Source of the DNA: Ilyomonas sp964658445
GTDB taxonomy: Bacteria; Bacteroidota; Bacteroidia; Chitinophagales; Chitinophagaceae
Direction: 5' to 3'
Assembly (NCBI GenBank): GCA_964658445.1
Contig: CAZZZH010000217.1
Coordinates: 1-7,994 of the forward strand
Length of the DNA: 7,994 bases
Part shown: one piece after another, positions 4,830-7,994 of the stretch
Position numbering within the stretch: position 1 is the first letter of the stretch
How the letters are laid out: every line of letters begins with the position of its first letter
Program-made: the position numbers and the translations under genes
The notes under the pieces: generated by a model
Database searches by the model: none
What the model was told of the DNA's origin: nothing
Seen by the model: only the letters and a program-made list of their open reading frames with translations

Positions 4830-7442
4830 TCAGCTTCTTCTTGGTTGCAGAAGCTTTGCTATCAGTCCCGTCCAGCCGGTTTGGTGCGATGCGCCAACTC
4901 CTCTTCCCGTATCGCCGTGAAAGTATTCGTAAAACAAAATATAGTTCTTAAAGTGTTCGTCCTTTTGCAGCTTATCATAGTCTCCAAACACGGCGCGCCT
5001 GCCCTCTTTATCCAAGGTAAACAACGTGGCGAGGCGGTTAGTTAAGAACTCAGCAATCTCGTTCAGCGTAAGGTAAGTGCCGCTGCCCGTGGGGCACTCT
5101 ACGGTAAAGTCGTCGCCATAATAATGGTGAAAGCGCTGCAGGCTTTCGACTATTAAAAAATTAAGCGGCATCCACACAGGACCCCGCCAGTTACTGTTGC
5201 CCGCAAACATGTCTGTGGTGCTTTCACCGGGTGTATAATCTACCCTTGCTATTTCACCATCTATATTCATTTCGTAAGGATGGTCCTGATGATATTTAGA
5301 CAACGCGCGAATGCCGTGCGGGCTCAGAAACTCGTTCTCATCCAACATGCGCTGCAATATCTTTTTCATTCGGTGACCACGCAGCAAGCTCAGCAGGTGC
5401 TTCTTGGTTACGCCTTCTTCCTGCCAGCGCGACACCAGGTCGGCAAGGTGCGGGCGGTTGTCTAAAAACCAGTTCAGCCGTTCGTAAAAAGCAGGCAGGC
5501 CGCTCATCATATCGTGCTCTATAACTTCTACGGCAAACAAGGGAATCAAGCCTACAGCACTGCGCACTTTCAGCTTTGTGGTGGTGCCATCAGGCATTTT
5601 TAAAGCGTCGTAAAAAAACTCGTCTTTATCATCCCAAAGCCCGGTATCGTCGTTGCCCATCAGGCTGGCCATGGCTTCGGCGATGTAGAGAAAATGCTCG
5701 AAAAACTTGGTTGCCATATCCTGATATACGCCATTGTACATCGCCAGCTCAATAGCAATGCGCATCAGGTTCAGCGCATACATTGCCATCCAGCTTGTGC
5801 CATCCGATTGTTCTATCAAACCACCTTCAGGCAAAGGTTTACTGCGGTCAAAAACACCAATGTTATCAAGCCCCAGGAAGCCGCCCTGGAAGATGTTGTT
5901 GTTACCCGCATCCTTGCGGTTTACCCACCAGGTAAAGTTGATAAGCAGCTTGTGAAAGATGGTTTGTAAAAAGTCAAGATCGCCTTTGCCGCCGTTGTTC
6001 TTTTCATCAATCTTATACACGCGAAAGGCAGCCCAGGCATGCACCGGCGGGTTCACATCGCTAAAGCTCCATTCATAGGCGGGAAACTCGCCGGCCGGTT
6101 GCATGTACCATTCGTGCGTTAGCTTCAGCAATTGCTTCTTGGCAAAAGTGGCATCTATCACGGCGAAGGTTACGCAGTGAAAAGCCAGGTCCCAGGCGGC
6201 ATACCAGGGGTACTCCCATTTATCGGGCATCGAAATGATGTCGTTGTTGTTCAGGTGAAGCCAGTCATTGTTGCGCCCCTTTAGCCTTTCTGCGGGCGGG
6301 GGCGGCTGGGCAGGGTCGCCGTTCAGCCATTGCGGAACATCGTAATAATAAAACTGTTTGCTCCACAACATGCCGGCAAAAGCCTGGCGCTGCACGGCGC
6401 GCTGGTCTTCGTTGGTCAGCTCTTTTTGCAGCTCGTTATAAAAGCTATCAGCTTCGGCAAGGCGGTTGGTAAAAATAGCTTCATAGTCTTTAAAAGCCTC
6501 GCCATTGCTGCCTTTGCAAAGGCGCAGGCAAAAGGTTTCGCTGCCTTTTGCGGCAATGTTTACTTCGTAGTGAACGGCAGCTTTGGTGCCCTTACTGTTG
6601 TTCACGGCGGCTTTGTTTTGCTGAACAACATAATTATTGATGCCGTCTTTAGTATAAGCCGATGAGTTGGCACAGTGATACAACCGCTCGTTGTTCGTTT
6701 CGTTATCGCAGAACAGGGTTTCGCCTTCGTGCTGCGCATACAAACTATAATCGCCCAGCGTGCTGTGATGAATGCTGAGGCTGCTATCATCGCGCCTGGT
6801 TATGGTTGGCTTGTCATCATCATAACCCCAACTCCAGGTGTTGCGAAACCACAGCGTAGGCAGCAGGTTGATGGCGGCTTCTTCGTTACCCCTGTTGTAC
6901 ACCGTTATTTTTATTAAAACATCGGTGGGAGATGCTTTGGCATACTCTATAAACACATCGAAGTAGGCATCGTTGTCAAAAATACCGGTGTCGATGATTT
7001 CAAACTCGGGCTGCAGGCGATTGCGCTTGTGGTTTTCATCTACCAGCCACTGGTAGGGAAACGCCGCCTGCGGGTATTTATACAGCATTTTCATGTAGCT
7101 GTGCGTGGGTGTGGCATCGAGGTAATAGTACATTTCCTTTACGTCCTCGCCATGGTTGCCTTGTCCGTTACTTAAACCAAAAAGAATTTCTTTTAAAAAA
7201 GGGTCTTTCTTATTCCAGAGCGAAACGGCAAAGCACAGCAACTGCTTATCGTCGCAGATGCCGCCAATGCCTTCCTCGCCCCAGCGGTAGGCTCTGCTGC
7301 GCGCGCCATCGTGCGTGGTATAGTTCCAGGCATCACCGTTGGCGCTGTAGTCTTCGCGCACGGTGCCCCACTGGCGGTCGCTTACATAAGAGCCCCACTG
7401 TTTCCAGGCAGCGTTCTGCAATCGTTGCTGTTCTTCGTTCAT
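4830..7442 (-). CDS. GH63-type glucosidase (MGH1-like), cytoplasmic
   Basis: The protein has 870 residues, the usual size for bacterial proteins annotated simply as 'glucosidase' in the GH63 (alpha/alpha)6-barrel group, which hydrolyse alpha-glucosidic bonds with inversion. An N-terminal beta-sandwich part (about 1-350) includes DYSANGDAWNYTTHDGARSR (31-50) and YRWGEEGIGGICDD. A Pro-rich linker (PAQPPPP, 377-383) leads to the barrel. There YPWYAAWDLAFH (411-422) holds D418, the likely catalytic acid. FLGLDNIGVFDRS, QSDGTSWMAMYALN and GNSNWRGPVWMPLN (748-761) are typical barrel motifs. The end YEYFHGDTGRGVG...TGWTGL holds E839, a candidate base. Both catalytic assignments rest on family comparison from memory. 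The ATG at 7442 was chosen although the frame stays open to 7634, because homology-like sequence starts there and the extension lies in repeat-rich DNA. No signal peptide is seen. TACTTTTG (7470-7463) is a possible -7 box without a clear -33. The substrate is unknown; glucosylglycerate or another small glucoside is possible. Confidence 0.92.
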   Translation of the reverse strand: MNEEQQRLQNAAWKQWGSYVSDRQWGTVREDYSANGDAWNYTTHDGARSRAYRWGEEGIGGICDDKQLLCFAVSLWNKKDPFLKEILFGLSNGQGNHGEDVKEMYYYLDATPTHSYMKMLYKYPQAAFPYQWLVDENHKRNRLQPEFEIIDTGIFDNDAYFDVFIEYAKASPTDVLIKITVYNRGNEEAAINLLPTLWFRNTWSWGYDDDKPTITRRDDSSLSIHHSTLGDYSLYAQHEGETLFCDNETNNERLYHCANSSAYTKDGINNYVVQQNKAAVNNSKGTKAAVHYEVNIAAKGSETFCLRLCKGSNGEAFKDYEAIFTNRLAEADSFYNELQKELTNEDQRAVQRQAFAGMLWSKQFYYYDVPQWLNGDPAQPPPPAERLKGRNNDWLHLNNNDIISMPDKWEYPWYAAWDLAFHCVTFAVIDATFAKKQLLKLTHEWYMQPAGEFPAYEWSFSDVNPPVHAWAAFRVYKIDEKNNGGKGDLDFLQTIFHKLLINFTWWVNRKDAGNNNIFQGGFLGLDNIGVFDRSKPLPEGGLIEQSDGTSWMAMYALNLMRIAIELAMYNGVYQDMATKFFEHFLYIAEAMASLMGNDDTGLWDDKDEFFYDALKMPDGTTTKLKVRSAVGLIPLFAVEVIEHDMMSGLPAFYERLNWFLDNRPHLADLVSRWQEEGVTKKHLLSLLRGHRMKKILQRMLDENEFLSPHGIRALSKYHQDHPYEMNIDGEIARVDYTPGESTTDMFAGNSNWRGPVWMPLNFLIVESLQRFHHYYGDDFTVECPTGSGTYLTLNEIAEFLTNRLATLFTLDKEGRRAVFGDYDKLQKDEHFKNYILFYEYFHGDTGRGVGASHQTGWTGLIAKLLQPRRS

Positions 7443-7501
7443 GTTGTGCGGTGGAATTTTATCAAAAGTAAAAGGAATGGCGCGGTGAGGATACGGAAAC
7501 T

Positions 7502-7569
7502 TGCACCGCTTCTTTATAAGAAACAAGAAGAGAGAAGTGAGTGCGGTGAAACGTGAGCGAAGCGGTGCA
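7502..7569. repeat. Inverted repeat with 11-bp perfect arms upstream of the glucosidase
   Basis: TGCACCGCTTC (7502-7512) and GAAGCGGTGCA (7559-7569) are exact reverse complements. After a small internal loop the stem can continue with AAAC (7497-7500) and GTTT (7573-7576). The 46-base loop is purine-rich (AAGAAGAGAGAAGTGAG). If the glucosidase promoter lies to the right of it, the structure would be in the 5' leader of its mRNA. Confidence 0.55.
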
Positions 7570-7588
7570 TCCGTTTGCCTCAGCCGCC

Positions 7589-7810
7589 GCGTCATTCCGC
7601 AATTGCCGCTAACAATGGATTGTAGTTGATTCAAACCAGCAGGCGGCTTTATGTGGAAACGGCTCTCCTTCGTTTATATCTATTACAAAAACATTAAGCA
7701 CTCTACATTTTTCCAAAACTATCAAACCACAATCATCAGATTCCGCACAAAGCCATTCGATGTAAGATGTGTGATGTACGATGTTAGATGTGGCAATTGC
7801 GGAATGACGC
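7589..7810. repeat. 19-nt perfect inverted repeat pair, 184 bases apart
   Basis: GCGTCATTCCGCAATTGCC (7589-7607) is the exact reverse complement of GGCAATTGCGGAATGACGC (7792-7810). The pairing extends two more bases with one mismatch. The enclosed 184 bases are AT-rich and hold no gene. No target-site duplication is evident outside the arms. The pair could be two copies of a dispersed intergenic repeat or the ends of a small non-coding element. Confidence 0.7.
7759..7793. repeat. Five tandem 7-bp repeats GATGTNN
   Basis: The units read GATGTAA, GATGTGT, GATGTAC, GATGTTA and GATGTGG with no indel: five fixed bases and two free ones in each. The last unit overlaps by two bases the right arm of the 19-nt inverted repeat. 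The 7-bp period is not a multiple of three, so the array is unlikely to encode protein. Confidence 0.8.
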
Positions 7811-7871
7811 ACCCGCTTTTTCGAATGCATGTGCTTCTCTTTTTTGCCCTCAAAATTTTCCCTTCCAACCC

Positions 7872-7904
7872 TTGTTTCAGAAAATCTTTTTTTAAATAAA
7901 TTTG
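7872..7904 (+). promoter_or_regulatory. Bacteroidota-type promoter for the gene at 7945
   Basis: TTG at 7872-7874 and an exact TAnnTTTG box (TAAATTTG, 7897-7904) are separated by 22 bases, within the range described for the primary sigma factor of this phylum. Transcription would start near 7911, giving a leader of about 34 bases before the ATG at 7945. Confidence 0.55.
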
Positions 7905-7944
7905 TTTCATCAACCAATTACTTCATTTATAAACGTTGTTTCAC

Positions 7945-7994
7945 ATGCCAGTTACCATCCACCAGGTTACCGCCGTGCTGGATATGCCGGACGA
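7945..7994 (+). CDS. Start of an unidentified gene, cut by the window end
   Basis: Seventeen codons are seen, beginning MPVTIHQVTAVLDMPD, with no stop before the edge. The ATG is preceded by an A/T-rich leader (AAACGTTGTTTCAC) and by a good promoter at 7872-7904, which supports a real start. The codon choice (GTT ACC, CTG GAT, CCG GAC) looks coding. Too little is present to name a family. Confidence 0.6.
   Translation, partial: MPVTIHQVTAVLDMPD

Larger units (their letters stand above)
7443..7944. other. 502-base intergenic region with repeats, no convincing gene
   Basis: This region lies between the divergent glucosidase (-) and the gene starting at 7945 (+). Open frames cross it on both strands, but none shows a recognisable protein and some are created by the 7-bp repeats. 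It contains the inverted repeat 7502-7512/7559-7569, the 19-nt inverted pair 7589-7607/7792-7810, the heptamer array 7759-7793 and the promoter of the 7945 gene. A second TAnnTTTG match for the - strand (TAGTTTTG, 7721-7714) lies inside the inverted pair but has no well-spaced -33. Confidence 0.6.

Noticed and set aside
7443..7634. In-frame upstream extension of the glucosidase to a TTG at 7634 (64 more residues).
   Set aside because: The added residues lie in repeat and stem DNA, show no signal peptide or family sequence, and an ATG is present where the family-like sequence begins.
7759..7793. Heptamer array considered as a CRISPR fragment.
   Set aside because: Units are 7 bp with no spacers and no cas genes are near.
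7609..7917. 102-codon open frame on the - strand across the repeat region.
   Set aside because: It is built partly from the heptamer array and inverted-repeat arm, resembles no protein, and overlaps the promoter of the 7945 gene.

Overview
The window looks like chromosomal DNA of a member of the Bacteroidota, most likely of the Chitinophagaceae/Sphingobacteriia type. Several signs point this way. Most start codons are preceded by A-rich leaders without a Shine-Dalgarno. A TTG...TAnnTTTG promoter is visible near the right end. The protein set is also typical: a YncE-like propeller, an ECF sigma factor followed by a two-helix membrane protein, a TetX-like flavin monooxygenase and a cytoplasmic GH63-type glucosidase. 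The assignment is inferred from style and protein families; there is no marker gene.

Left part (1-2979), all on the + strand. The end of a YncE-like beta-propeller gene (truncated by the window edge) is closed by a hairpin terminator at 610-651. An ECF sigma factor gene (845-1396) follows and is coupled to a small two-helix membrane protein gene (1406-1771) whose ribosome binding site overlaps the sigma stop codon. An FAD monooxygenase of the Tet(X)-like group (1795-2979) starts 23 bases later and may belong to the same transcript.

Middle part (2980-4730). A small orphan two-helix membrane protein lies on the - strand (3039-3263). A 363-base gap follows, with a possible decayed gene remnant. 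Then comes a compact + strand cluster: a two-helix membrane protein with an acidic MSDEE tail (3627-3929), a Tyr/Pro/Trp-rich exported or anchored peptide (3957-4193) and an Hsp20 small heat-shock protein (4218-4661). The first of these carries the same tail motif (MSxEExxxFK) as the protein after the sigma factor, so the two clusters may belong to one envelope or protein-stress response. That link is inference.

Right part (4679-7994). A strong 21-bp inverted repeat between the convergent hsp20 and glucosidase genes should terminate both. The glucosidase (4830-7442, - strand, 870 aa) fills most of this part. Its upstream region (7443-7944) holds no convincing gene but is rich in structure: an 11-bp inverted repeat, a 19-nt perfect inverted repeat spaced by 184 bases, and five exact-period 7-bp tandem repeats (GATGTNN) abutting one arm. 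A new + strand gene begins at 7945 behind a good Bacteroidota promoter and runs off the window.

The strongest candidates for something undescribed are the pair of MSxEExxxFK membrane proteins linked to a sigma factor and to Hsp20, and the repeat element upstream of the glucosidase. No complete novel defence or mobile system is visible.
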